A stretch of 64,000 bases of DNA from Larkinella knui (GCF_003858645.1 NZ_RQJP01000001.1:806001-870000), one strand, 5' to 3'. Shown: positions 1-8,021, counted from the first letter of the stretch. The notes: generated by a model from the letters alone, not told the origin. Program-made: numbers and translations.

Positions 1-621
1 GCTGGCCGCCATCAGGATGGTATCATTGCACAACTGGCAGAACGCTGCGCAGGTCGCTTCCGGTTGAGGTACTTCGCCCTGCAAAATCAGCGTTCCGGTG
101 TATTCGATTTCGGCATCCGTCACCTGTTCTCTTGCCCTGGACATGCCTCCGTTTGCGCCGATAACCAAGTCGGCCGTTGCCGTTACATCGGTATTGAAAT
201 GCAGCCGCCATTGGCCGTTATGCGCTTCGAGGCCGGTACATTTTCGGTCCCACACAACGGTATCGCCTGGTAAACTATCGAGCAATAGTTTCCTTAAATC
301 GGTTCTGTTGATCTCAGGGGAATCGAATTGGTCTTCGGGAGTCGGTTTTTTAGCGAACAATACGTTGCCTTGGGCATCAGCCACGGTTCTGCCCATGGGA
401 ATCGCCATGGCATAATACCGCTCCAATAAGCCTGCTTTTTTGAGGGCGTCCTGCCCCGAACCCGTATGCAGGTCGAGCGTACCGCCCGAAATTCGTGTCC
501 CTGCGTCCCGATCTCGCTCGTAAACGGTGACGTCTACTCCCTCTTGCTGTAGTAATTTCGCCATGGTCAGACCAACGGGCCCTGCACCGAGGATGGCTAC
601 TTTTTTCGTGTTCAGTATCAT
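1..621 (-). CDS. Tet(X)-like FAD-dependent monooxygenase, C-terminus cut by window edge
   Basis: The 207 visible residues are the N-terminal half of a class A flavoprotein monooxygenase. The dinucleotide-binding GAGPVG is at residues 12-17, a ribose-binding YER at 34-36, GGTLDLHTGSGQ at 46-57 and EINRTDLR at 103-110. The order, spacing and wording of these blocks closely follow Tet(X), the NADPH- and FAD-dependent enzyme that hydroxylates and inactivates tetracyclines, more closely than they follow generic PHBH-family enzymes. The ATG at 621 is chosen because MxxxxKKVAILGAG follows at once, and it sits two bases from a 30-base perfect palindrome. The C-terminal GD flavin motif and substrate domain lie outside the window, so completeness cannot be judged. 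Tetracycline activity is inferred, not shown. Confidence 0.85.
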   Translation of the reverse strand, partial: MILNTKKVAILGAGPVGLTMAKLLQQEGVDVTVYERDRDAGTRISGGTLDLHTGSGQDALKKAGLLERYYAMAIPMGRTVADAQGNVLFAKKPTPEDQFDSPEINRTDLRKLLLDSLPGDTVVWDRKCTGLEAHNGQWRLHFNTDVTATADLVIGANGGMSRAREQVTDAEIEYTGTLILQGEVPQPEATCAAFCQLCNDTILMAAS

Positions 622-622
622 G

Positions 623-652
623 ATTTTGCATCGTTTTAAAACGATGCAAAAT
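623..652. promoter_or_regulatory. 30-base perfect palindrome abutting the Tet(X)-like start codon (candidate operator)
   Basis: The sequence from 623 to 652 is its own reverse complement, with core TCGTTTTAAAACGA flanked by TGCA. It lies immediately 5' of the minus-strand ATG at 621. There is no T-run after it and no gene ends here, so an operator or a leader hairpin that occludes translation fits better than a terminator. The half-site ACGATGCAAA recurs at 2512-2521 upstream of the next flavin monooxygenase. The binding protein is unknown; the window holds AraC regulators but no TetR or MarR gene here. Confidence 0.6.
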
Positions 653-743
653 TCGGGAATGCGCCTGCGTGAATCTTGTACAAACGCGACAAAATCAGGG
701 CCCGAAGCCGGTTTTCAGCGCATTGTTTTTCGGCGGAAGCCCA

Positions 744-1172
744 CTACACAGGCTCCCACAATTCAATCTTGTTGCCGTCTGCGTCCATGATATGGACAAA
801 TTTTCCGTAGTCATACGTCGCAATGCTATCGAGTATGGTTACGCCGTTTTCTCTGAGTTTGTCCAGCAGGCCTTCCATATTCTGGACCCGGTAATTAATC
901 ATAAACTCCTTTTTGGACGGAGAAAAATAGTCATCTCCGGTTTTGAAAGGACTCCATTGGAGCGAATCGATCTGGTCTGGCTTGCTGATGTTTCTGGATT
1001 CAAAACTTGCCGAACCCCAGGCATTGATGTCAAACCCTAAATTTTTTGCATACCAGTCTTTCGTTGCCTGCAGATTGTCTGAAAAAAAGAAAATACCTCC
1101 AATTCCGGTCACCTTTGGGGTTGTATCGGCAGGTGAAGTGGCGTGGTCTTGTTGATTGCTTTGATCTTCCAT
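744..1172 (-). CDS. VOC-family (glyoxalase/bleomycin-resistance fold) protein
   Basis: A 142-residue protein with a single vicinal-oxygen-chelate module after a polar N-terminal tail of about 20 residues. The segment IGGIFFFSDNLQATKDWYAK is the typical first strand and helix, and the C-terminal DADGNKIELWEP is the typical last strand with its metal-ligand Glu. Such proteins act as dimers on small molecules (glyoxalase, dioxygenase, drug binding); the substrate cannot be told from sequence. It sits between two flavin monooxygenases on the same strand with gaps of about 120 and 200 bases, so a role in handling the same small molecules is possible. Upstream, GTGAT-TAT-ATCAC at 1184-1196 is a short interrupted palindrome. 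Confidence 0.85.
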   Translation of the reverse strand: MEDQSNQQDHATSPADTTPKVTGIGGIFFFSDNLQATKDWYAKNLGFDINAWGSASFESRNISKPDQIDSLQWSPFKTGDDYFSPSKKEFMINYRVQNMEGLLDKLRENGVTILDSIATYDYGKFVHIMDADGNKIELWEPV

Positions 1173-1367
1173 CGTGGTTTTTAGTGATTATATCACCGTT
1201 TCAGGTCGTGTTATACGCGAAGTTAGTGTCAATAATCAGTTTATGCGGCATGGATGGTAATTCGCATGCCACGGGCAGCTGCTGGCGTCGTGTCCCGGGG
1301 GCCGAATCGTGCTCGTGCAACCCGGTTTTGCGTACACCGGCTGGCCCGCTTACGGGATGCATACCCG

Positions 1368-2492
1368 CTAAAAGGCGCGGGTCTGTGTGTTTCGTCGGCG
1401 AATCGCTTCTTCGGTTCTGGGAATGAAATTTTCCCTTACATTAAATTCGGCGGTGGCCTGAACTTGTTCAATAAACGGCCGCAGACTGTTGTTGTATTCC
1501 TGAAACGCTACTTCAAAATCCCCGTTGTGTTTTTGCAACGCATCCGCTACGGCGGTAGCACCAATCATTGACAACGATGCCCCCATACCGGCAGCGGGCG
1601 AAGCGCAATAGCCGGCATCGCCCACCAGCGCCACCCGGCCTTTTGTCCACGACGGCATTTTTATTTGACAGAATTTATCGAAGTAAATTTTTTCAGAACG
1701 CTGCATTTCGTCCAGTAATTCTGCGGTTCGCCAGCCCAGCCCGGCAAACTGGTCCAGAATAATTTTCCGTTGTTGTTCCTCATCGCGGTAATGGTACGGA
1801 ATTTCTGCTTCTGAATTGAAACAAAAAATGATGTCTGTTTTCGTGTTGTACGCATTCAGCATCATGCTCTTGTCCGGTACACCATAAAGTTGCATCGTTT
1901 TTGGTTTGATCAGCAATTTATTCACAATGATGATCGAAAAATAGGCTTTCAGAAAATGGCTGTAGTCGGTTTCGTGACCAAACCAGATTTTCCGTACGGC
2001 CGAATGGATTCCATCGCAACCAAACACCAGGTGAAAGGCTTCCTGCGAGCCGTCTTTACATGTGACGTGAATAGCGTCCGGAGTCTCCTTTAGTGCGGTG
2101 ATACTCGTGTTGAAAATAAAGTCAACCTCATTTTTTAACGTATCGAATAAAATCCGCACAAATTTATCCCGTTCAATTTCGATCTCCTCATCGGGAAGGT
2201 CTTCATTCCCGTTTGATACGATGATCGAGCCTTCCGTACCATCATCGGCGTTTTTAAATTCGATCCTTTCTACAGTTAGTCTGTTGGCTTTTAATTGCTC
2301 AAAAATGCCCATACGCCTGGCGGCATCTGCGGCTGGACCCTTTATATCAACAGCTGCGCCGGCAGTTCGGGGTGCGTTGGCTATTTCAACCACCGTGACT
2401 TTATAACCCAATTGATTCATCCAGTAAGCAGTGGAAAGTCCGGCCATACTAGCCCCCGAAATGAGTACTTTTTTCTTGTTCAATGTGTTCAT
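1368..2492 (-). CDS. FAD-dependent monooxygenase (PHBH/UbiH-type)
   Basis: A 374-residue class A flavoprotein monooxygenase of normal family length. GASMAG at 13-18 binds the FAD ADP moiety, CDGIHSAVR near 159-167 is the DG motif contacting FAD and NAD(P)H, and GDAGYCASPAAGMG from about 291 is the GD motif closing the flavin site. It would hydroxylate an aromatic or polyketide-like substrate in the cytoplasm. It differs clearly from the Tet(X)-like neighbour: the N-terminal glycine motif has a Ser, and the GGTLDLH block is absent. It is co-directional with an AraC regulator 80 bases upstream. The half-site ACGATGCAAA at 2512-2521 just upstream matches the palindrome in front of the Tet(X)-like gene, which suggests shared control. 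Confidence 0.88.
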   Translation of the reverse strand: MNTLNKKKVLISGASMAGLSTAYWMNQLGYKVTVVEIANAPRTAGAAVDIKGPAADAARRMGIFEQLKANRLTVERIEFKNADDGTEGSIIVSNGNEDLPDEEIEIERDKFVRILFDTLKNEVDFIFNTSITALKETPDAIHVTCKDGSQEAFHLVFGCDGIHSAVRKIWFGHETDYSHFLKAYFSIIIVNKLLIKPKTMQLYGVPDKSMMLNAYNTKTDIIFCFNSEAEIPYHYRDEEQQRKIILDQFAGLGWRTAELLDEMQRSEKIYFDKFCQIKMPSWTKGRVALVGDAGYCASPAAGMGASLSMIGATAVADALQKHNGDFEVAFQEYNNSLRPFIEQVQATAEFNVRENFIPRTEEAIRRRNTQTRAF

Positions 2493-2502
2493 TTCTATAC
2501 GG

Positions 2503-2521
2503 TTTTACTTGACGATGCAAA
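2503..2521. promoter_or_regulatory. Half-site shared with the 623-652 palindrome
   Basis: ACGATGCAAA at 2512-2521 is identical to one arm of the 623-652 palindrome, and GTTTTA lies just to its left, as in that palindrome. It is about 20 bases upstream of the monooxygenase start at 2492. The opposite arm is not conserved, so this would be a weak or degenerate site. A ten-base match could be chance. Confidence 0.35.
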
Positions 2522-2572
2522 GCAACAGCATACAGAAAAGATAAAAAACGGCAATACGACGTAAGTATTGGA

Positions 2573-3430
2573 CTAATCGCGGTTTTTGCTCCGGAAAGCT
2601 AATGCGGTCATTCCAGCCACTTTGGTGAACAACCGGGAGAAGTACGGGTAATCGTCATAGCCCAATTCAGAAGCGATTTCTTTCACCGATTTATCGGAAT
2701 GATAAAGCAACCGTTTTGCTTCTAAAACGACACGTTCCTGTATGTGATGTGAAACGGAATAACCGGTTGTGTTTTTAACGCATTCGTTCAGGTAAGCGGT
2801 CGATAGATTTAACTTTTGGGAATACGCTGCCGGCCGTTTTTCCGTGGTGTAATGACGCTCCAATACTTGGTTGAAAGCTTTGGTAACCACTTCGAACCGG
2901 GAGAGCTTATCCGCTGATTTTGCTTGGTTTACATACTGGGAAGCAACCAGGGCGACCAGGGCATTGCAACCATCTCTGAGTAAAGAATGATACAGGTTGT
3001 CGTTTTTGCGTTCGGAAAACTTCAGGCACAGCGATGCCGTTTCGGAAATAATGGAAAACGTATCGGCGGCCAACGCTAGCGGTTTTGTGGGGGTGATGTT
3101 TTCCAGCAGCTCCAGATAGTCAGGATTCAGGTTTTCATTACTAATGGCCAGACTGCAGACTACTACCTCCTTGAATGCCAAAATAAGATGCACCTGATTG
3201 GGGTGCATGTAAATGACCGCCGGAGCCTGAATGCTGTACGTTTTAAAATCAATTTCAATGGAAACGGTTCCTTTTTCGAGCAAAAAGAAGGAATGACAGT
3301 CGTGCCGGTGCGCTTGTTTTGCATCCCTGAAGGTGAGTAAATCGTTAACGGCTATTTTTTCAATAGAAATACCGGCGTTATACGCGTCAGCAAAATAATT
3401 AACCGGAATCGATGTTGTTTTTTTAGGCAT
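2573..3430 (-). CDS. AraC-family transcriptional regulator
   Basis: A 285-residue regulator. The N-terminal half is a cupin-like sensing domain: HRHDCHSFFLLEKG resembles the H-x-H-x-E strand of AraC ligand domains and is followed by MHPNQVHLI. The C-terminal 100 residues carry two helix-turn-helix motifs, with LNLSTAYLNECVKNTTG in the first and VKEIASELGYDDYPYFSRLF in the second. It starts 36 bases downstream of another AraC gene and ends 80 bases upstream of the FAD monooxygenase, all on the minus strand. It is therefore the best candidate regulator of the monooxygenase cluster. The ligand is unknown. Confidence 0.92.
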   Translation of the reverse strand: MPKKTTSIPVNYFADAYNAGISIEKIAVNDLLTFRDAKQAHRHDCHSFFLLEKGTVSIEIDFKTYSIQAPAVIYMHPNQVHLILAFKEVVVCSLAISNENLNPDYLELLENITPTKPLALAADTFSIISETASLCLKFSERKNDNLYHSLLRDGCNALVALVASQYVNQAKSADKLSRFEVVTKAFNQVLERHYTTEKRPAAYSQKLNLSTAYLNECVKNTTGYSVSHHIQERVVLEAKRLLYHSDKSVKEIASELGYDDYPYFSRLFTKVAGMTALAFRSKNRD

Positions 3431-3466
3431 GATCTGTTCAAGTCAAAATCCCCGATTGCTCCGGTA

Positions 3467-4279
3467 TCAGGCTGGTACAAACGCCACCAAACCAGCGCGA
3501 ACTTCCTGTTTCCTGGCTTTTCGCGCGAAGGCCGCTGGCGTCGTGCCGCTGTAGCGCTTGAATTCCCGGCTTAAGTGGGATTGGTCTGTATACCCCAGCT
3601 CATGCGCCAGGCCGGCAAGGTTAGCCGCCGGATCGAGCCATAATCGGTTCCGTACCTGCTCGAAGCGCATCAGACCGGACACCTCTTTAACCGTATGGCC
3701 GGACGATTGTCGGAACTTCCTTTCCAGCGTACGAACCGTTGCATGGGCGGCTGCCGCTACTTCACTTACCGGCATGGTGCCGTTTGCTTCGCTCATGGCC
3801 ACTCCCGCCTTGAACAGCAGCCGGTCGACAGCGGGTTGCGGGCGGGCATTCAGAAAATACTGGTTCAGCCGCGCCACCGCGTCCCCTATCTGGCCGGCAT
3901 TGATGCAGGCTTCCAGAGCGGGTTGGAGTCGGGCGATCGGATGCTCAACCCTGCGCACGCCGTCGTTACCGGATGGCAGTCCGAGCAGATCGAACACGGT
4001 CCAGGGAAAACACCGGACGCCAAGAATTTCCAGCCGGTTTTTCGCGTAAAATAGAACCGGCTGATTGAGCAGGCCGATCAGAAACGGTGAGGGCAAGGGC
4101 CGCCAATCGCCCTGATCCGAAAGGCTGCACCCACTTCCGAAATGAAAAATTAGTTCAACATAGCCATCCGGTATTACCTCAAAACCCGCTGGTTGTTCTC
4201 CGAAGTCTTTTTGGTCGTACCAAAAGCACTTGATCGTATCCCGTAACGTTTCGGGCGGGTCAAATTCCAGATGCTGCAT
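3467..4279 (-). CDS. AraC-family regulator with DUF6597-like N-terminal domain
   Basis: About 270 residues from the preferred ATG at 4279, reading MQHLEFDPPETL. The start of the ligand domain (proline-rich entry, then IKCFWYDQ and VIPDGYVELIFHFG) fits the DUF6597 module often found in front of AraC DNA-binding domains. The C-terminal HTH pair is clear: VSEVAAAAHATVRTLERKFR, then LAGLAHELGYTDQSHLSREF. The frame stays open upstream to 4528, but that stretch looks non-coding in composition, has no domain and contains a GCGGGA-N7-TCCCGC inverted repeat at 4455-4473. An ATG at 4348 is another possible start. The role is unknown; the gene could autoregulate or act on the co-directional genes below it. 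Confidence 0.88.
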   Translation of the reverse strand: MQHLEFDPPETLRDTIKCFWYDQKDFGEQPAGFEVIPDGYVELIFHFGSGCSLSDQGDWRPLPSPFLIGLLNQPVLFYAKNRLEILGVRCFPWTVFDLLGLPSGNDGVRRVEHPIARLQPALEACINAGQIGDAVARLNQYFLNARPQPAVDRLLFKAGVAMSEANGTMPVSEVAAAAHATVRTLERKFRQSSGHTVKEVSGLMRFEQVRNRLWLDPAANLAGLAHELGYTDQSHLSREFKRYSGTTPAAFARKARKQEVRAGLVAFVPA

Positions 4280-4684
4280 GTTGAAAGATAGCTTGTTTGG
4301 GGTGCAATAGAAACCGTATGAAGGAAAGAAATCATACCGGAAAGCCATTGGTTTTAGTTCTTGTGTTAGTAAGCTATTGATTGTCAAACAGATGTCTCTG
4401 TTTTTTTTGATTAGTTCAATGCTCCCCACTGAAGAGTCCCTGAACCGCTTTGGTGCGGGAGTTGACATCCCGCTTGAAAAGGAGGGAAGGGTGGTGGCGA
4501 TCAGTTGAAAACACGAAAGTAGCAACATCCGGTACCGTCACGCCAACGCCTTCGGGCACTAGAAACCGGTCGAAAGCTAGTCATATGCCCGTTGGATAAA
4601 ATCTTCATCTGATGGAGCAACCTTTTGAGTTTAATCCTACTCTTCCCCATTAATAATCAGCGAATAACATAAACCTTATCCTTT
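4280..4684. other. Divergent intergenic region without a supported gene
   Basis: About 400 bases between the AraC start at 4279 (minus) and the lipoprotein start at 4685 (plus). It holds the inverted repeat GCGGGA-N7-TCCCGC at 4455-4473, and promoters for both genes are expected here. I see no Bacteroidota promoter consensus that I would defend. The open frame covering part of it on the minus strand is treated as a read-through of the AraC frame. Confidence 0.4.
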
Positions 4685-5497
4685 ATGAAAACCTTTCCCC
4701 GAATGGCCCTGTTTCCGGTTGGCCTGATCGTGTTACTGGATGCCTGTACGCTCGAAGACCACCAGCCGTCTCAGCAGAATCCCAATTGCCAGGTGCTGAC
4801 CATGACCGTTACGAATAAAAGTTCGTTTGGGCCGCGTCTCAACAAAGATGAGCTCTTTGAGGTAGATGGACAACAGGTAATGATCGGGAAAACAAATTCG
4901 TACCGGTATACCTTCGATGAACAGGGGCGGCTTTCGGAAAGTCTGTTCATCACCTATACGGGCAGTACGGCTTATGTACGGGAAACGCTTGATTATGAGA
5001 CGGATAAAATAACCCAAAAAATATACGAATTCGGGTCATCAGTTCCGTCCCTTGAGACGATTATTCCACTCAATGCGCAGGGCTTGTTGAACGAACCTGG
5101 ATTAGTCTACAACGCAGAGGGGTATCTGGTGGAAGATAATAGAGGCCTAAATCCAACGAAGTACACCATCGACGGCAATGGAAACCTCATTCTGGTCGAG
5201 AACTTTTTATCGCCTGGTGGCGTACTCAACTATTCGCAAGCTTACGAGTACGATCTGTCGAAACCGAATACGCCTAACCCGGCACCCTACCGGGGGAAAA
5301 CCAGTCGAAATCTGCCGACCAAATTTGTATTTAAGACCTATGAAAGCAATGGTGATGTAAAAACGGCTACCACCTCCGAAAACAACTACCTGTATGACTA
5401 TGCCGGTCATACCATCCGGAGCTACAATTCCGGCAAAGTGGCAGGCGATGAGACCATCAGTTACGGGGTTACCGACTATGATATAACATGCCGATAG
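4685..5497 (+). CDS. Predicted surface or periplasmic lipoprotein with YD-like repeats
   Basis: A 270-residue protein that begins MKTFPRMALF, has a hydrophobic stretch and the lipobox LLDAC, so lipidation at Cys21 is predicted. The rest alternates strands with recurring phrases such as YRYTFDEQGRLSES, YTIDGNGNLI and NYLYDYAGHT, reminiscent of RHS/YD-type or DUF4595-like beta repeats. No catalytic motif is visible. It stands alone: the next gene upstream is divergent and the next downstream starts 75 bases later. The function is not recognised; a cell-surface role is inferred only from the lipobox and the repeat character. Confidence 0.85.
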   Translation: MKTFPRMALFPVGLIVLLDACTLEDHQPSQQNPNCQVLTMTVTNKSSFGPRLNKDELFEVDGQQVMIGKTNSYRYTFDEQGRLSESLFITYTGSTAYVRETLDYETDKITQKIYEFGSSVPSLETIIPLNAQGLLNEPGLVYNAEGYLVEDNRGLNPTKYTIDGNGNLILVENFLSPGGVLNYSQAYEYDLSKPNTPNPAPYRGKTSRNLPTKFVFKTYESNGDVKTATTSENNYLYDYAGHTIRSYNSGKVAGDETISYGVTDYDITCR

Positions 5498-5572
5498 AAG
5501 CTACTGAATCCGGTTTTGGCTTAACATTTAGGGGTGCCCGGTAGTTTATAGCCCATACTAACACTCGGTCAC

Positions 5573-5821
5573 ATGAAAAATTTAAGTGAACTAACGTTTG
5601 AGGAGATTCAGAAAATGTATGCCTACGCCATTGACTTGGCCGCATCGTATGTAAAAGACGCTGAGAAACATTACAAAGCGGACGAAACGGAAAGGGGCGA
5701 TAAGTTTATGGCAGCAGATAAAGAATGGACAGAATATGCCCGCTTGTTGGATCTGGAACTGCAAAGCCGGATAAAGGCAGCGGTAACCTATCAAACGGCT
5801 CAACCACAGCCATTTATTTAA
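5573..5821 (+). CDS. Small hypothetical protein, helical
   Basis: An 82-residue soluble protein rich in charged residues and Ala, predicted to be mostly helical (for example FEEIQKMYAYAIDLAASYVK). It starts at an ATG 75 bases after the lipoprotein gene and is followed by a strong terminator at 5829-5867, which supports a real transcription unit ending here. I do not recognise the family. It has no signal peptide and no membrane segment. Confidence 0.7.
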   Translation: MKNLSELTFEEIQKMYAYAIDLAASYVKDAEKHYKADETERGDKFMAADKEWTEYARLLDLELQSRIKAAVTYQTAQPQPFI

Positions 5822-5828
5822 TTTCTGT

Positions 5829-5867
5829 CGGCCCTTTCTGGTTTCGCTTCATAGCCAGAAAGGGCCG
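5829..5867 (+). terminator. Rho-independent terminator after the 82-residue gene
   Basis: Perfect 13-base arms (5829-5841 and 5855-5867, CGGCCCTTTCTGG and its complement) enclose a 13-base loop, followed by ATTCTTT. It begins 8 bases after the stop codon. Confidence 0.85.
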
Positions 5868-5965
5868 ATTCTTTAGTGCCCCGCGATTTCCGGCTTTTTA
5901 CCAGCCGTCTCCAGCTCTGGCGGTTAACATAAATGCGGCCATATTACTGTCCCTAAACGCATCGA

Positions 5966-6157
5966 TCATCCACCAAGCAAATGTCTGGTTTCCGTATTGG
6001 CCCGTTGGTTGAAGACATACACCATAATTAGCAAGTTGAGCAAGAGCATCGCCAGCAGCCAATAATACTTTTTGCGTTGAGAGGCCGGTGAGTTATAACT
6101 GAGAAAAAGAATCAAAATGGCAACGGCCAGATTGAGAAAAATGCTAAGAAGAAGCAT
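5966..6157 (-). CDS. Small two-helix membrane protein
   Basis: A 63-residue open frame with two hydrophobic helices, LLLSIFLNLAVAILILFLSY and YWLLAMLLLNLLIMVYVF, joined by a short basic turn SPASQRKKY. The positive-inside rule puts the loop in the cytoplasm. I do not recognise it. Support is the clean two-helix pattern and the lack of a better frame over the same bases; such short frames can arise by chance, so confidence is moderate. Confidence 0.5.
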   Translation of the reverse strand: MLLLSIFLNLAVAILILFLSYNSPASQRKKYYWLLAMLLLNLLIMVYVFNQRANTETRHLLGG

Positions 6158-6654
6158 ACTAAGGGGATTGGAATCCCAAATGGATAATTACTCATTCATG
6201 TGCATTTTGGAAGAAAAGGAGTTGTGTGAATGGTCAACTAAATCTCCAAAATAAACCCGACCGCCTAAGTGGGGTTGTATTTATTGATTCATAGGTATGT
6301 CAAATAGGGAGCAAAAATAAAGCCGATGTTACCGATTTGCTTTACAAAGTAACATACTTGCTATTTTATAGTCAGATAGTTCAATTAGAGGGTTTACAGC
6401 CTAAAAACGAAGCCCGACTTGCCCGCCGGGCGTTTTAAAAAACGGTGCTTTCATCCGGTCTGGCGTTTGTGCCAAGTTGCCAAAGTCAATCAATTTATGT
6501 TGACTACCGTACTTTTTTCGTTCGGTTTGCATTAACCTGGTCTTTCATCCTACAACGGATTTACCGTAGCCTAAATGACTTGAAGGCGGTGTGATAAATT
6601 CTAGTTTATTCGTACTTCTTTACACAGTCTTCCTTCATAAACCAGTACTTGTAT
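6158..6654. other. Gene-poor intergenic region
   Basis: About 500 bases without a supported gene. A short hairpin with GCCCG near 6411 and CGGGC near 6427, flanked by AAAAC and GTTTT, looks like a weak terminator. The remainder is AT-rich and must hold the promoter of the cupin gene. I see no remnant of a protein that I recognise. Confidence 0.4.
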
Positions 6655-7230
6655 ATGAAAAGAAACAGCTTTTTGAAAGCCTGTTTAGCAACCGGCACAT
6701 TCCTGTCTTCGCCTTTCCTGTCTATTGGAAAAATACTAAAAACCTACCGGGTTGAGAAAGGCTTCAAAGTCGATGCGGGTCAAGATCGATTTAACCATGC
6801 CATTACTCTTTTTGATGGTGACACCTTCATGACAAAGGTATCGGGCAAAGATACCAATGGCGATTTGTACGTCTATGAATCGAGTCGTGTCAAGGAGGGA
6901 GGGCCAGTTCTTCATTATCACTTTGACCAGGATGAAATGTGGTATGTATTAGAAGGTGAATTTCTGATTAAGGTTGGCGACGTAATTCACCAGGCCAAGG
7001 CAGGTGATAGTGTATTTGGTCCCCGAAACGTACCCCATTGTTTTGCTAAAGTGGGGCCAGGAGTGGGCAAACTGTTAATGACCTTTCAGCCAGCGGGTAA
7101 AATGGAAGAGTGCTTCCAGAAAATTAGCGAAGGCGTAATGAAAACGATGACGGAAGCGGAACAGGACAAGTTTAGAGAAGCACATGGCTTCAAACGGGTA
7201 GGCCCGCCAATCAACCAGTTAAAAAGATAG
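6655..7230 (+). CDS. Cupin-domain protein
   Basis: A 191-residue protein from the ATG at 6655 (an in-frame TTG lies six bases earlier). The N-terminus MKRNSFLKACLATGTFLSS resembles a short signal or Tat-like leader without a twin arginine. The centre is a single cupin barrel: HYHFDQDEMWYVLEGEFLIK supplies the H-x-H-x(4)-E metal-binding motif 1, and GDSVFGPRNVPHCF motif 2 with the last His. Cupins of this kind include quercetin dioxygenase-like and isomerase-type enzymes. The substrate cannot be inferred. It has no operon partner. Confidence 0.85.
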   Translation: MKRNSFLKACLATGTFLSSPFLSIGKILKTYRVEKGFKVDAGQDRFNHAITLFDGDTFMTKVSGKDTNGDLYVYESSRVKEGGPVLHYHFDQDEMWYVLEGEFLIKVGDVIHQAKAGDSVFGPRNVPHCFAKVGPGVGKLLMTFQPAGKMEECFQKISEGVMKTMTEAEQDKFREAHGFKRVGPPINQLKR

Positions 7231-7287
7231 GAAACCCGGATGGTTCAGGACTAACGGAGGTACCTGGTAGTTGCGACTCCATCAAAA

Positions 7288-7536
7288 ATGGTCTACTTTT
7301 CAGAATACGGGCGAGAGTGTTCCCTTTTACCGGGTTACCGATTATGCCTATACGTTCCGGTGACCAATAAAATCGTTACGACCGATCTACAAGGGCCTGA
7401 GGATAGTTTCTTCAGGCTTTTGTATTCAAACTCCCTGGAGCGATTACGTCCTGCCATTAAGCATTGCTATTCGCTGCATTTGCTAAGCCTTCAAAAGCTT
7501 GAATACAGTCTTGGCGATGATGATCATGGCGATTAG
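7288..7536 (+). CDS. Doubtful small ORF
   Basis: An 82-residue open frame on the cupin strand, 57 bases after the cupin stop. It has no recognisable domain, signal or membrane segment. Its last bases overlap the stop of the convergent YegP-like gene, which is common for real convergent neighbours but also for chance frames. Listed because it fills a gap and ends with a reasonable polar composition; it could be spurious. Confidence 0.3.
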   Translation: MVYFSEYGRECSLLPGYRLCLYVPVTNKIVTTDLQGPEDSFFRLLYSNSLERLRPAIKHCYSLHLLSLQKLEYSLGDDDHGD

Positions 7537-7886
7537 GCGGCCTGGCGCATTGAGGTCGTGTAATCCTCGACCGGGGCTTCTATAATCGCCAACCGACTCG
7601 TGGCGATAGCCAGATCACGGGCTTCCGCGGACTTGTACTTCATGGCACCGATCATCAGGCTATCGTCACCATAATGCAAATTGAAACAGTGTTTATCGAT
7701 GTCCCAGCGGATGAAGTTGTCCTCATGGGCAGCCGCCCGCTTGACCATGCGGATGCAGCGGAGGCAGGCGTCTTTAGTAGCCAGGAACTCACTGGTCATT
7801 AAGGGCTGGTGGTTCTGGGTCAATAGGCGCACCTGGTAATGGCCCGGGCTTTTGGCTTCTTCAATGATAAAATACATAAGGGTCAT
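7533..7886 (-). CDS. YegP-like (DUF1508) small protein
   Basis: A 117-residue protein built of two related halves, each a short beta-beta-beta-alpha unit. MYFIIEEAKSPGHYQVRLL followed by TSEFLATKDACLRCIRMVKR is the first half; IDKHCFNLHYGDDSLMIGAM with YKSAEARDLAIATSR is the second. This is the DUF1508/YegP duplication pattern, slightly degenerate. The function of the family is unclear. Two starts, 7886 and 7877, are possible, and the domain begins at the second. An inverted repeat at 7999-8021 lies about 110 bases upstream. Confidence 0.7.
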   Translation of the reverse strand: MTLMYFIIEEAKSPGHYQVRLLTQNHQPLMTSEFLATKDACLRCIRMVKRAAAHEDNFIRWDIDKHCFNLHYGDDSLMIGAMKYKSAEARDLAIATSRLAIIEAPVEDYTTSMRQAA

Positions 7887-7998
7887 GGTTGTAAGTTAGG
7901 CTGCTTTAAGAAATTCTTTCGAGTTGGTCGTGGCCGCTTCGGATGGATAGGCTGCCGGGTGATTCGGGTAGAGGGTTGTTAACCGGTATTCGCCCGGC

Positions 7999-8021
7999 AT
8001 ACTTGCTTGTAATGCAAGTAT
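7999..8021. promoter_or_regulatory. Inverted repeat, candidate operator upstream of the YegP-like gene
   Basis: ATACTTGC (7999-8006), a 7-base spacer and GCAAGTAT (8014-8021) form perfect 8-base arms, followed by AT-rich DNA. Position and size fit a dimeric regulator site upstream of the minus-strand gene at 7886. No regulator is identified. Confidence 0.45.

Noticed and set aside
3467-4528. Long N-terminal extension of the AraC/DUF6597 gene from 4528
   Set aside because: The extra residues show no domain, and an inverted repeat lies in this DNA; the start at 4279 fits the domain.
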